The notes beneath the pieces are model-generated. The model was not told where the DNA came from, did no database searches, and worked only from the letters and a program-made list of their open reading frames with translations. Below are positions 32,162-41,144 of a DNA stretch of 64,000 nucleotides, piece by piece. The stretch's first letter is position 1. Each line of letters begins with the position of its first letter. Source of the stretch: Fimbriiglobus ruber (GTDB lineage: Bacteria > Planctomycetota > Planctomycetia > Gemmatales > Gemmataceae); NCBI RefSeq assembly GCF_002197845.1, contig NZ_NIDE01000019.1, positions 186,001 through 250,000 of the forward strand. The letters run 5' to 3'. Position numbers and translations under genes: made by a program.

Positions 32162-33607
32162 ATGGAAAACCGCGAGCGGTCGAAGTTTTGGCGGGTCGGG
32201 CCGTGGGTGGTGGGGGTCGTGGTACTGGGCTATCTCGCCAGCCCGTCGCTGACGAAGAGTGACCCGCCGGCGACGAAACCGGCGGCGGGCGATCCCCCAC
32301 CCGCGAGTAGCTACGACCAGGTAAGCCCGGTCCTGCTGGGCAAGGAGTCTTTCGCGGCCATGATGGCGAAGGACAAGACCGGCAAAGCGGACGTCGCGGC
32401 CCGGCAGCAGAAGCTGCTCGAAGAGCGGTACAACCTGAGCCGCAAGGTCGACGAGAAAATCAAGATGTCGCGCGGGAAGCCGATCCCCGTCGGTCCGACC
32501 GCGCGGCTAACGAACGGGTCGACGTGGGACTCGCTGGCCGCACTGTCGCCGGACGAGGTCCGCGAAAAGGGCCTATTCCCGAAAGGGTTTTACCCTTTGC
32601 CCCACCCGCACCACGAGGTGGGCGGCATGGTCTTCCCCCAGGCGGAGGTGAAACTGCTCCCGCGCCTGACGCGGTTCGACCTCGACTTCGACCTGCCCGA
32701 ACATTTCCTGCCCGAGTTCCCGCCGGCCATCTTCCTGACCACCCGGCCCGACCTGGGCGACGTTTCGCAGGGCAAGGTCGTCACGGTCGAGAACTACAAC
32801 GAGATTTTCAACGGCATCCTGAACTCCAAGGACCTGGAGGGCGTCCGCCTGCTCGTGACGCAGTTCCCGCAGCAACAGTTCAACGCGACCTTCGACCGCA
32901 AGGCCGAGGCGCCGAGTCTCGGCGTGGCGTGCTTCGACTGCCACGTCAACGGCCACACGTCCGGCGCGACGCACCTGGTCGGCGACATCCGGCCCCAGTC
33001 CCACCGCCGGCGGATCGAAACGCCATCGTTGCGGGGCGTGAACATCCAGCGCCTCTTCGGTTCGCAACGGGCGCTCAAATCGATCGAGGACTTCACCGAG
33101 TTCGAACAGCGGGCCGCGTACTTCGACGGCGACATCCTGTCCGCGTCCGCGAAGGGGATCAACCCGCTCGAACGCGGCAGCCAGGTCCACTTCATGTCTG
33201 AATTTCAGGAATTGTTGGCGTTCCCGCCCGCGCCGTTAGGAGTGGACGGCAAATTGGACCCGCGTAAGTTTGCCGAGTCGTCGCCCGAGGTGCGCGGCCA
33301 GGCGCTGTTCTTCGGCAAGGCGAAGTGTTCCACCTGCCACCCGGCCCCGTATTACACGGACAACACGATGCACGACTTGCAGGTCGAGCGATTCTACAAG
33401 CCGATGACGGTCAACGGCCTGACGGCAACGACCCAAGGGCCGATCAAAACGTTCCCGCTCCGCGGCATCAAGGACTCGCCGCCGTACCTCCACGACGGCC
33501 GGCTGCTGACGCTGGAAGACACGGTCGAGTTCTTTAACCTGATCCTGGAAACCAAGCTCACGGGTGAGGAGAAGATCGAACTGGTGGCCTTCATGCGGCA
33601 GTTATAG
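32162..33607 (+). CDS. Di-haem cytochrome c (peroxidase/MauG-like), membrane-anchored
   Basis: 481 residues from ATG 32162, with an AAGGAGA ribosome site. One N-terminal hydrophobic segment (VGPWVVGVVVLGYLASPSL) anchors or exports it. Two haem c motifs are present: CFDCH at 257-261 and CSTCH at 389-393, with the second followed by the typical PPYLHDGRLLTLEDTVEFFN tail of the CCP/MauG family. It probably reduces peroxide or oxidises another substrate in the periplasm. In planctomycetes such proteins are sometimes labelled cytochrome B6, which is misleading. It converges on the next gene with a terminator between. Confidence 0.88.
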   Translation: MENRERSKFWRVGPWVVGVVVLGYLASPSLTKSDPPATKPAAGDPPPASSYDQVSPVLLGKESFAAMMAKDKTGKADVAARQQKLLEERYNLSRKVDEKIKMSRGKPIPVGPTARLTNGSTWDSLAALSPDEVREKGLFPKGFYPLPHPHHEVGGMVFPQAEVKLLPRLTRFDLDFDLPEHFLPEFPPAIFLTTRPDLGDVSQGKVVTVENYNEIFNGILNSKDLEGVRLLVTQFPQQQFNATFDRKAEAPSLGVACFDCHVNGHTSGATHLVGDIRPQSHRRRIETPSLRGVNIQRLFGSQRALKSIEDFTEFEQRAAYFDGDILSASAKGINPLERGSQVHFMSEFQELLAFPPAPLGVDGKLDPRKFAESSPEVRGQALFFGKAKCSTCHPAPYYTDNTMHDLQVERFYKPMTVNGLTATTQGPIKTFPLRGIKDSPPYLHDGRLLTLEDTVEFFNLILETKLTGEEKIELVAFMRQL

Positions 33608-33614
33608 TTGGACT

Positions 33615-33646
33615 GGCGAGCGGCGGACTCATGTCCGCTGCTCGCC
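33615..33646. terminator. Bidirectional terminator between convergent genes
   Basis: A 14-bp stem with one mismatch (GGCGAGCGGCGGAC) and a TCAT loop fills the 39-bp gap between the cytochrome stop and the opposite-strand stop. TTAAA follows on the plus strand. Confidence 0.65.
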
Positions 33647-34996
33647 TTAAACCGCGCCCAGACCCGGTCCGTTCAGGATCGCCGTGTTCATCGTCCCGTC
33701 GCGGATGGTGAACACGCCCGGAAATCGCGCGTCCCACGGTGCGTTGGCCGCGGGGCAATATTGCCGGGAGTTGCACTCGATGGCCGCCACGCCTGGTACG
33801 TGGGCCGCGATCCCGGCCGAGTGGATGAGCGACGCGCCGGGGCAGCTCAGGTCTTGCACGCACCGGAACAGGCCGTACTTCTGGGCCGCCGCCGCGAGCA
33901 GTAGCGTTTGCGTCTGCCCTTTGCACGCCTTGAACGCGACGCCGGTGTAACCCATTTCACGGGCCAGTTGCAGGCTCTCCAGGTCGATCAGTGATTCGTC
34001 GATGACCACCGGCTTCAGTTTCGCGGCCTCGTGCATGACGTTCTGCCGATTCGCCTTCAGGTCGCGGGCGGTGGGCTGTTCGACGTATTGCACGCGGTCA
34101 TATCCGGCCGGGGCCAGTTCCCTCAACCGCTTCAAGAACTCGACGAGATACGCGACGTTCTGGCAGCGTTCGTTGAAGTCGAGCGAGTAAAACCATGTGG
34201 CCACGCCCCGTTGTGCCTGGGCTTCTTCGGCGACGCGGTTCACGCCGATGACACGGCTGACATCCCATCCGAGGTCGTCGCCATTGAGCTTGATTTTGAG
34301 GTGCGTCAGCCCGTTCGCCGCGATCCACTCGCCGAGCGTGTTCGGGAGACCGTCGGTCAGCCGTGTAGTGACGTCTGCGTCCGTTAACGGGTCGAGAGCC
34401 CCGACGAGGTGGTACAGCGGCATCCGCGGCTTCGGCTCGGGCGACACGTAACGATCGAGGTATTCGCCCGCGAATTCGGCCCCAAGGTAATGGGCGAGGT
34501 CATGTGAAACGAACGCGGGGCCGTAGGTCTTGTAACAGTTCAACCCGTGGGCTTTGCCGTAGGCGTCGTGCAGGGCGGCGTCGAACGGGCTCGCGGAAAC
34601 CATCGTGGCGAGCAGTGGCATCGCGTCGGCGAGCTGGTGACCCTTCGAGAAATCAGTCCCGATTGAGGTGAACTGGGGCTCCAGTTCGTGGGTGATGTCG
34701 ATCGGGTGCCCGGGGCCTGTGGCACTGTAAGAATTCAGAAGTCTCGATGCGGCGTATTTCATGCCGCCCAAAGTCTGTTCGTAGGTCAATGCCCGAGTGG
34801 GCCACGCCCAGACGTTCCCGAGCGGCATCGACCCGAAGCCGCGGGCGACCTTGCCGCCCGTCGTCTCGACTGTCATCTCGACGTTCAGAATCGTCACGCG
34901 GTCGAGGGCGACGCCGCCGAACTTGATCGGGGAACGGTACAGGTGGTCTTCGTAGTTCTGGGCGATGTCCTTGATTCGCACGTCGGTCGATTTCAT
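33647..34996 (-). CDS. Mandelate racemase/muconate lactonizing enzyme family (enolase superfamily)
   Basis: 449 residues from ATG 34996. The barrel motifs are visible: LKIKLNG (general-base lysine region), metal ligands in SLDFNE, YVEQPTA and VIDESLI, and a later FKACKGQ lysine. An N-terminal capping domain (MKSTDVRIKDIAQNYEDHLY...) precedes. These enzymes abstract a proton alpha to a carboxylate, giving dehydration, racemisation or cycloisomerisation. The residues do not by themselves fix the substrate. Sugar-acid metabolism is plausible, since an Ldh-type dehydrogenase and an aldose epimerase lie nearby (inference). Confidence 0.88.
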   Translation of the reverse strand: MKSTDVRIKDIAQNYEDHLYRSPIKFGGVALDRVTILNVEMTVETTGGKVARGFGSMPLGNVWAWPTRALTYEQTLGGMKYAASRLLNSYSATGPGHPIDITHELEPQFTSIGTDFSKGHQLADAMPLLATMVSASPFDAALHDAYGKAHGLNCYKTYGPAFVSHDLAHYLGAEFAGEYLDRYVSPEPKPRMPLYHLVGALDPLTDADVTTRLTDGLPNTLGEWIAANGLTHLKIKLNGDDLGWDVSRVIGVNRVAEEAQAQRGVATWFYSLDFNERCQNVAYLVEFLKRLRELAPAGYDRVQYVEQPTARDLKANRQNVMHEAAKLKPVVIDESLIDLESLQLAREMGYTGVAFKACKGQTQTLLLAAAAQKYGLFRCVQDLSCPGASLIHSAGIAAHVPGVAAIECNSRQYCPAANAPWDARFPGVFTIRDGTMNTAILNGPGLGAV

Positions 34997-35070
34997 CGGC
35001 GGCCCCGCGGCAGGTGTGTACAACGTCTCCGGTGGCAATATCGAATGAACGCGAGCGGCCGGCAACAGAA

Positions 35071-35835
35071 ATGATTCCCGATTGGCAACTCCCGCCCGGT
35101 GTCGACCGCGGGCTCTGGGACTATTTGCACAGTTCCGACATGGTCCGCGGGTACGACGCTCAGATGGCCGCCTCGGCACTCGCGAGCGCGGACACCGCGT
35201 TCTGCGAGACCGCGTTCCCCCGCCCCGGCCGCCTCATCGATCTCGGCTGCGGCACCGGCCGCTTGTGTATTCACTTCGCCCGGCGGGGTTACGATTGCAC
35301 CGGCGTTGACCTGTCGCCCGAGATGCTGGCGCAGGCTCGGGAAAATGCCGCCAAGGAACTGGGTGAACCGCGAAGCCCCAACTGGGCTGAAGCGAATCTC
35401 GTCGATTTGGCCGGCGTTGCCGACGAGTCGTTCCACTACGCGGCCTGTCTTTTCAGCACTCTTGGTATGGTCCGCGGGTCGGAGAACCGGGCGGCGGTAC
35501 TCCGATCGGCACACCGAGTGTTGAAGCCGGGCGGACGGTTCGTGTTGCACGTTCACAACCGTTGGTTTCGCGAACTCGGTTGGTCGCGGGTGATAAGCGG
35601 GGCATTCAAATCTCTCGTCGGCAATACGACCGCGGGCGATATGACCATGCCGCAGGCGTATGGCGGTGCCGCGCTCACATTGCACCATTTCTCGCAGAGC
35701 GAAACCGTAGATTTGCTGACTCGAACCGGCTTCAGTATCGCGGAAATGCGTCCCGTTGACCTTATCGGCGGTCGGGCAAAAACGCGGTTTGGAACTTACG
35801 GCTATCTGATTGCGGCTGAGAAGCCCGCGAGGTAG
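35071..35835 (+). CDS. Class I SAM-dependent methyltransferase
   Basis: 254 residues from ATG 35071. An in-frame GTG at 35014 would add 19 residues without similarity. Motif I is LIDLGCGTGRLCIHFARRG, with the acidic end of strand 2 in CTGVDLSPEML. The post-motif region VLKPGGRFVLHVHNRW is typical of small-molecule methyltransferases (Methyltransf_11/25). The substrate is unknown. It is divergent from the enolase-family gene (75 bp apart), so the two may share a control region. Confidence 0.9.
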   Translation: MIPDWQLPPGVDRGLWDYLHSSDMVRGYDAQMAASALASADTAFCETAFPRPGRLIDLGCGTGRLCIHFARRGYDCTGVDLSPEMLAQARENAAKELGEPRSPNWAEANLVDLAGVADESFHYAACLFSTLGMVRGSENRAAVLRSAHRVLKPGGRFVLHVHNRWFRELGWSRVISGAFKSLVGNTTAGDMTMPQAYGGAALTLHHFSQSETVDLLTRTGFSIAEMRPVDLIGGRAKTRFGTYGYLIAAEKPAR

Positions 35836-35881
35836 ATCTCGTCGTTGTACTCCGACCTCGTTTGTTCTTACTGTTTGTACC

Positions 35882-35900
35882 TTTTGTGCCTTTTCGTGGC
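35882..35900. repeat. Dispersed 19-bp repeat, copy 2 (inverted)
   Basis: TTTTGTGCCTTTTCGTGGC, the reverse complement of 24318-24336. It lies in the 82-bp gap between the methyltransferase end and the Ldh-family gene end. Confidence 0.6.
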
Positions 35901-35917
35901 CATTTTCTGCTACTTGG

Positions 35918-36970
35918 TCAGACCGGCAGCGCGACGCCGAGTTCGCCGGCCGTCTTCGCAATCAGACTCCAGGTGCCGTCCGCGATCGGGATTCCTGTCT
36001 TTGTCCTGGCGGCGCGAGACATTCGTTCTGGGTCGCCGGGCAGCAGCACGGGGCGAGACGGGTCCGCCGGCGGGCACCCGCGGACGTACTCGGCCAGAGC
36101 GGAAGCCTCGCGCAGGAAGTGGTCGCTGCCGCCGAATGCGGCGGGGTCGAACAGAGCGAAGACGAGCGCGTTCCCGACCCCGGGCATCGGCACGTCCGGT
36201 GTACTGCACTGGCCGCCCGATAGGCCGCCGCAGAGCAGGTCGATGACCAGGCCCAGCCCGAAGCCCTTGTACGCCTGCGACCCGCCGAAGGGAAGTAGTC
36301 CGCCTCGCGGTTCGCTGTAAAGCACCGCCGGGTTTGTCGTCGGCTGGCCGGCGTGGTCGACGAGCCATCCGTCGGGCGTCGGTTCGTTCTTCTGATGCTG
36401 CACGCGGACTTTGCCCTCCGCGGCTACACTCGTGCCGAAGTCGAGGACGATCGGGTCGGTCGGGGTCGGGACGCCGAAACAGATTGGGTTGGTGCTGATC
36501 CGGCCCTCCGTGCCGCCCGGGGGTACTACGCGACGGCCGGCGCCGTGCGAATTGACCACGCCGAAAAACGCTAATCCCTCCCGCGCGGCAGTCTCGGCGT
36601 ATTCGCCCAGCCGCCCCGAGTGCCCGCACCGCCGCAGCGTTCCGGTCGCGACACCCAGAGCCTTCGCCTTGGGCATCAGACGGCTGAGCAGGCGGTGAGC
36701 CTGGACCTGACCCAGACCCCAGCCGCCGTCCGCCGCGAGGACGGCGGGCGTTTCGTTCAACACCTCGAACGCCGCGCCCGGCCGATAGGTTCCGTCGCGG
36801 ACGAAGCCGACGTATTGTGGGACGCGCATGATCCCGTGCGAATCGTGCCCGCACAGGTTCGCGTCCACTAAACTAAAGGCGACGGTGGCGGCCTCGGCCG
36901 CGGGTACGCCCGCGGCCTCGAAGAGCCGGCTCGCGAACGCGGTGAGCTTGTCTGGCGGGATTGAAGGCAT
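35918..36970 (-). CDS. Ldh family (YbiC/malate-L-sulfolactate type) oxidoreductase
   Basis: 350 residues from ATG 36970. The family's conserved catalytic segment CGHDSHGIMRVPQYV is near residue 40. RRCGHSGRLGEYAETAAREG and the NPICFGVPTPTDPIVLDF block follow, then YKGFGLGLVIDLLCGGLSGG. These enzymes use NAD(P) with 2-hydroxyacids (malate, ureidoglycolate, sulfolactate, others), and the exact substrate is not readable. It runs toward the methyltransferase gene and is divergent from the aldose epimerase gene. Confidence 0.9.
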   Translation of the reverse strand: MPSIPPDKLTAFASRLFEAAGVPAAEAATVAFSLVDANLCGHDSHGIMRVPQYVGFVRDGTYRPGAAFEVLNETPAVLAADGGWGLGQVQAHRLLSRLMPKAKALGVATGTLRRCGHSGRLGEYAETAAREGLAFFGVVNSHGAGRRVVPPGGTEGRISTNPICFGVPTPTDPIVLDFGTSVAAEGKVRVQHQKNEPTPDGWLVDHAGQPTTNPAVLYSEPRGGLLPFGGSQAYKGFGLGLVIDLLCGGLSGGQCSTPDVPMPGVGNALVFALFDPAAFGGSDHFLREASALAEYVRGCPPADPSRPVLLPGDPERMSRAARTKTGIPIADGTWSLIAKTAGELGVALPV

Positions 36971-37101
36971 GAGGCGGCTCCCGGAATAAAACCTAATGTT
37001 CGCGACGGGTTCCCGTCGATGAGATCCATTTCGAGAGTTTATCAACCGGGCCGCGTCGGTCGGCCCGGGTCCACGGTAAAAACTCCTCGCGAGTGACGAG
37101 T

Positions 37102-38136
37102 ATGAGCTTTTCGATCACGCCCCACCCCGCCCGCGCCGGGGACCGATCCGGTACGGTCTACGAACTCGCCGACGCGAGTGGCGCGGTGCGGGCCGAAATC
37201 TGGCCGTTCATGGGCTTCAACTGCCTCAAGTGGCAGGTGCGCGGCGCGACCGGCGAGTGGGCCGACGTGCTGTACACGGCCCCCGACTGGGACACGAACC
37301 CGGTCCCGACGCGCAGCGGCCACCCGGTACTGTTTCCCTTCCCGAATCGAATGGCCGGTGGCCAGTTCACGTTCGAGGGGAAGGAATATCAGCTCCCGCG
37401 TAACGAAACGTCCGGCGTTCACGCCATCCACGGGTTTACGCCGCGGAACCCGTGGCGCGTGGTCGGCACGTCGACGGCGAACGCGACCTCCGCGTCCGTC
37501 ACGGGCCAGTTCTCGCTCGCGACCGACTTACCGGCCGCCCTCGATTACTGGCCGGGCGACATCGTGATTTCGCTGACGTATACGCTCTCGTTAACGAGTC
37601 TTCACGTCGGCGCGGTCGTGGAGAATCCTGGCCCCGGGCCGGTTCCGTTCGGCATCGGCTACCACCCCTATTTCTGCATCCCGACCGCCCCGGGAGCCGC
37701 GGCCGATGACATGGTGGTGTGGTGCCCCGTGAGCGAGGTGTGGGAATCGACTGCGGCGATCCCGACTGGCAAGCGCCTACCCATACCTGCGGAATACGAC
37801 TTCCGTACTGCTCGTGCGGTCGGGCCGTTGGTTCTCGACACACTTTTCACCGGACTCCCTCCCGCGAAGCCTGACGCAAGCGGGTTGACGCCGATCGCTC
37901 GACTCGGACACAAGACAGCACCGGGTTCCGTCGTCGTGGCTGCCGACGAGGCTTTTCGCGACGTTTTGCTGTTCACACCGACGCACCGCCATGCCGTGGC
38001 GATCGAGCCCTACACCTGTGCGACAGATGCCGCCAACCTGGACGCGAAAGGGATCGACGCCGGCTGGCGCGTCCTCCCGCCAGGAGGACGCTTCGCAGCG
38101 AACGTGGAATACCGGTGGGAAGCCGGGAAGAGTTGA
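37102..38136 (+). CDS. Aldose 1-epimerase-like protein
   Basis: 344 residues from ATG 37102 (a GTG three codons earlier is possible). Conserved points of the galactose-mutarotase fold are seen: HPVLFPFPNRM, GVHAIHGFTP (first catalytic His), FGIGYHPYF (second His) and VAIEPYTC (catalytic Glu). It interconverts alpha and beta aldose anomers. A strong terminator separates it from the convergent large gene downstream. Confidence 0.92.
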   Translation: MSFSITPHPARAGDRSGTVYELADASGAVRAEIWPFMGFNCLKWQVRGATGEWADVLYTAPDWDTNPVPTRSGHPVLFPFPNRMAGGQFTFEGKEYQLPRNETSGVHAIHGFTPRNPWRVVGTSTANATSASVTGQFSLATDLPAALDYWPGDIVISLTYTLSLTSLHVGAVVENPGPGPVPFGIGYHPYFCIPTAPGAAADDMVVWCPVSEVWESTAAIPTGKRLPIPAEYDFRTARAVGPLVLDTLFTGLPPAKPDASGLTPIARLGHKTAPGSVVVAADEAFRDVLLFTPTHRHAVAIEPYTCATDAANLDAKGIDAGWRVLPPGGRFAANVEYRWEAGKS

Positions 38137-38145
38137 CGACGGGCG

Positions 38146-38174
38146 AGCGTCCCTGGGTGAGTCCCAGGGACGCT
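38146..38174. terminator. Bidirectional terminator between convergent genes
   Basis: A perfect 12-bp stem (AGCGTCCCTGGG) with a 5-base loop lies in the 45-bp gap. TTT follows on the plus strand. Confidence 0.7.
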
Positions 38175-38181
38175 TTGCCGG

Positions 38182-40911
38182 TTACCGTTCTCGCCTTCCC
38201 TGGGCACGGGGGTTAACCGTGTTCAGCCATTCCATCGGAAGAACAAGCGGCTGACCCGGGGCTATGCCGACGGTTCTCGTCAGGTCGGCCACGCGGACCC
38301 CGGCGGACAGCAGGCTCGCGGCCGTCCCCCCGACGAAGCCCGCCCCGGTGGCGGTGCCCGTCAGAGTCGTGCCCGCCGTGGCGATCGTGCCCGGTACGAG
38401 CAGATCGGGCTTGATTCGCAGGGCGACGTTGGGGCCGACGCCGGTCAGGTTTTCGCCTTTCCCGGTCGTCCCGATCGTGATCGCGGCCGGCGAGTCGCCT
38501 GGAATCCCGACGCCCGCGTTCGGCGACGAGAAGGTCGCGAACCGCAGCCGCCCTTTCGATGCCGAGGGGTCGTCGGACGAATCGAGGGAGAGCCGCGGGT
38601 AAAGTTCCATCTTTTGCCGCATGTGCGGCAGTTGGTATTCGTACCCGGTCTTCCCTTCCACGCGGACCGCATAGACCCCGTCGGCCGGCAGCATGACTTC
38701 AAGCGACTGCTCGTATGTACACGACCCGAACGTGCGCATTAGCCGGACCGGTATTCCGGTCGACCGGCCGACCTCCGCGAACTCGTCCGACGCGACGACT
38801 TTGCCTTCCGGGTCGAGCTGGCGGAGCAACACGAGATCGAGTGGGAAGACCGGCTCGCGGGGCAGGTGCCCATCCGGGTCTTGCGGCTCGCGCCACTGGA
38901 CGGTGAGCCGGAATTTCGACCCCGCGGGGGCCGCCGTTGCGGGCGTCCCGTCGGCCGCGGTGAATGACAGGAAATTCAATTCACGGGTCCACCGCCCGGC
39001 GGGCAGGGGAGTCGTGGGTGGGGCGAAGGCCATCACCCCGTCGCCTTCCGGATCGAGGTAAGCCCCCGCCCAGACCTGGCCGACTGCGGTACTCGCCGCC
39101 TGGACCCAGACGGGGACCGGCGGTAGCTTGTACGCCCGTAGCGCGGATTGAACGGCTTTGCTCGTGAACTTGTCGTCCAAAAGCCGGCTCAGTTCGCTCA
39201 GGCCGTCTTGCGGGAAGCCGGCGTCCCAGACGAGCGTATTCACGACCACGCCCGCCCCGCGCAAACTCTCCAGGCCGTATTTGATGCGGGCGAAGCGCTC
39301 GACGGTGTTTTTGAACTGGGCTTCGTCCGCGTTCAGTTGGTTAAAAGCCGCGACGGCTGCGGCCCGCCGGGCCGTCTCCTTCTCCTCGTCGCGCAAGGTC
39401 GCGAAGGCCGCCCGGTACTCCTGCGTGACGACCGTCCGGCGGTTTTCCAGCACGTTCCCGCGGAGGATCAGTTCGAGGGACCGGGATTGCAGAGCTTCGG
39501 AGGAGTTCGGGTCGCCGGTGACCGCGCGGGCGACGGTCATCAGTTGGTGGAACGCCGTGGGCGACACCCGGATCAAGACAAGATCTGCCCGGGGGGCGGC
39601 TGCCACCGCCGCGAGCGCGGCGGCCGTCCCGGTGCCCACGCGGTCGGCCGCGACCGGCGCGGGAACGAGTTCGGGATTCAATTCGGCCGTCAGGTCGAGG
39701 AAGCGGGTTGTCGCCGGGAGTTGTTGCCCGACGAGTGCGTCGAGGCCGGGAAACTCCGTCGCCAGCACCACGACGCGGACACCTTCGCCGGTGTAATTCA
39801 TGCCATGAAGGTTCGCCACGCGGCTCGTCTTGACGAGGTCCGCGGGATTCACGGCCGTCGCGCCGGCCGCGGCCGGGCGAGCCGTTTCGATCCCCGCGCG
39901 GGTGAGCCGGATCGTGCGAACCTCGGCGAGGGTCGCCAGTCGTTCGAGTTCCGACGCCTTGGCGACCCGGACCGTGACCACCGCGCCGACGAGTCCCTCG
40001 ACCGTCAAGCCATCGGCGCCCTGGCGAATGTTGTTCCTGACGGTCTGCCAGGTCAGCGCCGAAGTCGGATTGTTTTCCAGGATCACGTCTGCCCGAAGTT
40101 CTTTCTCCCGGGCTGCCGGGTCGGCGAGAACGGACCGCAGGTCGGTGGTCAATTTGAATAGTGCGGGGCTCGCCGCGGCTGCATCGCCGGGAGGCGCGGC
40201 CGGGGGCGCCGCGGCCGCGGCGGCCGGCGCGGGGAGATCGGGCAAAACTTCCACGAATCGCACGGGAAGGACGTCGCGGAACGGCGACGGGAGATAATCC
40301 GTGGGCACGGCCGTCAGGAACCACCCGGCGGGCTGGAAGCGGAGGTCGCGCAGCAAGCGGAACAGGTTTCCCGTCGGCAGAGCGCCGCGAACGAGGGTGA
40401 ACCCGGCGGAGTCATACGCGATCGCTTCCCGGAACCCCAGGAAGCCCAGGTGTCGAACCACCTGTTCGTGCATGACGCGCTGTTCCTTCGGGTGAAAACC
40501 CGTCGCGATGCCGAGCCGGACCTGCACGGGCTTGTTCGCGTCTTCGCCCAGCATCATCCCGCCCGGGATGAGCAAGACGGTTTGCACCAGCGGGTCGCCG
40601 AGTATTTTGAGGCCGTTTGCCGCCGGGATGGTGCCGGACAGAAATTCGGCCGCCGGGTCGAATGCGTCGAGGTCCGAGTCCTCGCGTGGGGTGAGCGCGA
40701 ATCCGAGCTTATCCAGGTACGCGGATAACGCCCGGAACTGGCGGACACGTCCGTCTTGGTCGGCCCGGATGCGGTAGCGAATGTGGGCGTCGTATTTTTC
40801 CGGTTTGGGCGGGTAAATCACCTGGGCAGCCGCCGGGCGCGCGGCGGCGAGTGACAATACGACGGCAAACAACAGCCCGGCGCCGGACAGACCGGTTCGG
40901 GAGCGGGTCAT
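38182..40911 (-). CDS. Large secreted subtilase-fold protein lacking catalytic residues
   Basis: 909 residues with a signal peptide (GLLFAVVLSLAAARPAAAQ). After an N-terminal region and a Pro/Ala linker, the order of blocks looks like an S8 peptidase. TGEGVRVVVLATEFPG sits where the catalytic Asp block belongs, DRVGTGTAAALAAVA where the His block belongs, and TLTGTATGAGFVGG in the position of GTS-xxxP-HVxG. The expected Asp, His and Ser are replaced (A384, no His near 425-427, A854). A coiled insert around residues 470-560 and a beta-rich C-terminus (VYAVRVEGKTGYEYQLP) follow. It is probably a structural or binding relative of subtilases; the assignment is my reading of weak motifs. Confidence 0.72.
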   Translation of the reverse strand: MTRSRTGLSGAGLLFAVVLSLAAARPAAAQVIYPPKPEKYDAHIRYRIRADQDGRVRQFRALSAYLDKLGFALTPREDSDLDAFDPAAEFLSGTIPAANGLKILGDPLVQTVLLIPGGMMLGEDANKPVQVRLGIATGFHPKEQRVMHEQVVRHLGFLGFREAIAYDSAGFTLVRGALPTGNLFRLLRDLRFQPAGWFLTAVPTDYLPSPFRDVLPVRFVEVLPDLPAPAAAAAAPPAAPPGDAAAASPALFKLTTDLRSVLADPAAREKELRADVILENNPTSALTWQTVRNNIRQGADGLTVEGLVGAVVTVRVAKASELERLATLAEVRTIRLTRAGIETARPAAAGATAVNPADLVKTSRVANLHGMNYTGEGVRVVVLATEFPGLDALVGQQLPATTRFLDLTAELNPELVPAPVAADRVGTGTAAALAAVAAAPRADLVLIRVSPTAFHQLMTVARAVTGDPNSSEALQSRSLELILRGNVLENRRTVVTQEYRAAFATLRDEEKETARRAAAVAAFNQLNADEAQFKNTVERFARIKYGLESLRGAGVVVNTLVWDAGFPQDGLSELSRLLDDKFTSKAVQSALRAYKLPPVPVWVQAASTAVGQVWAGAYLDPEGDGVMAFAPPTTPLPAGRWTRELNFLSFTAADGTPATAAPAGSKFRLTVQWREPQDPDGHLPREPVFPLDLVLLRQLDPEGKVVASDEFAEVGRSTGIPVRLMRTFGSCTYEQSLEVMLPADGVYAVRVEGKTGYEYQLPHMRQKMELYPRLSLDSSDDPSASKGRLRFATFSSPNAGVGIPGDSPAAITIGTTGKGENLTGVGPNVALRIKPDLLVPGTIATAGTTLTGTATGAGFVGGTAASLLSAGVRVADLTRTVGIAPGQPLVLPMEWLNTVNPRAQGRRER

Positions 40912-41144
40912 GGCGCGTCTCGCTGCGGATCATGATGTGGGGCACATATGTCAGCATGTCCGGGGGAACCGGACTTGCCAAGTGCGGGTGAGGAAATATG
41001 CCTTCCGGACGGCCAACTTGAGCCGTCGCGACCGGCGCCGACCATTTTGCCGGGTCGAGAGAGTCGTGTCGGGCGGGTCGCGCGGAACCTGCCGCGGAAG
41101 TCGACCGGAGCGCCAATCGGAACTGAGTCAATAAGAGGGGCGGC

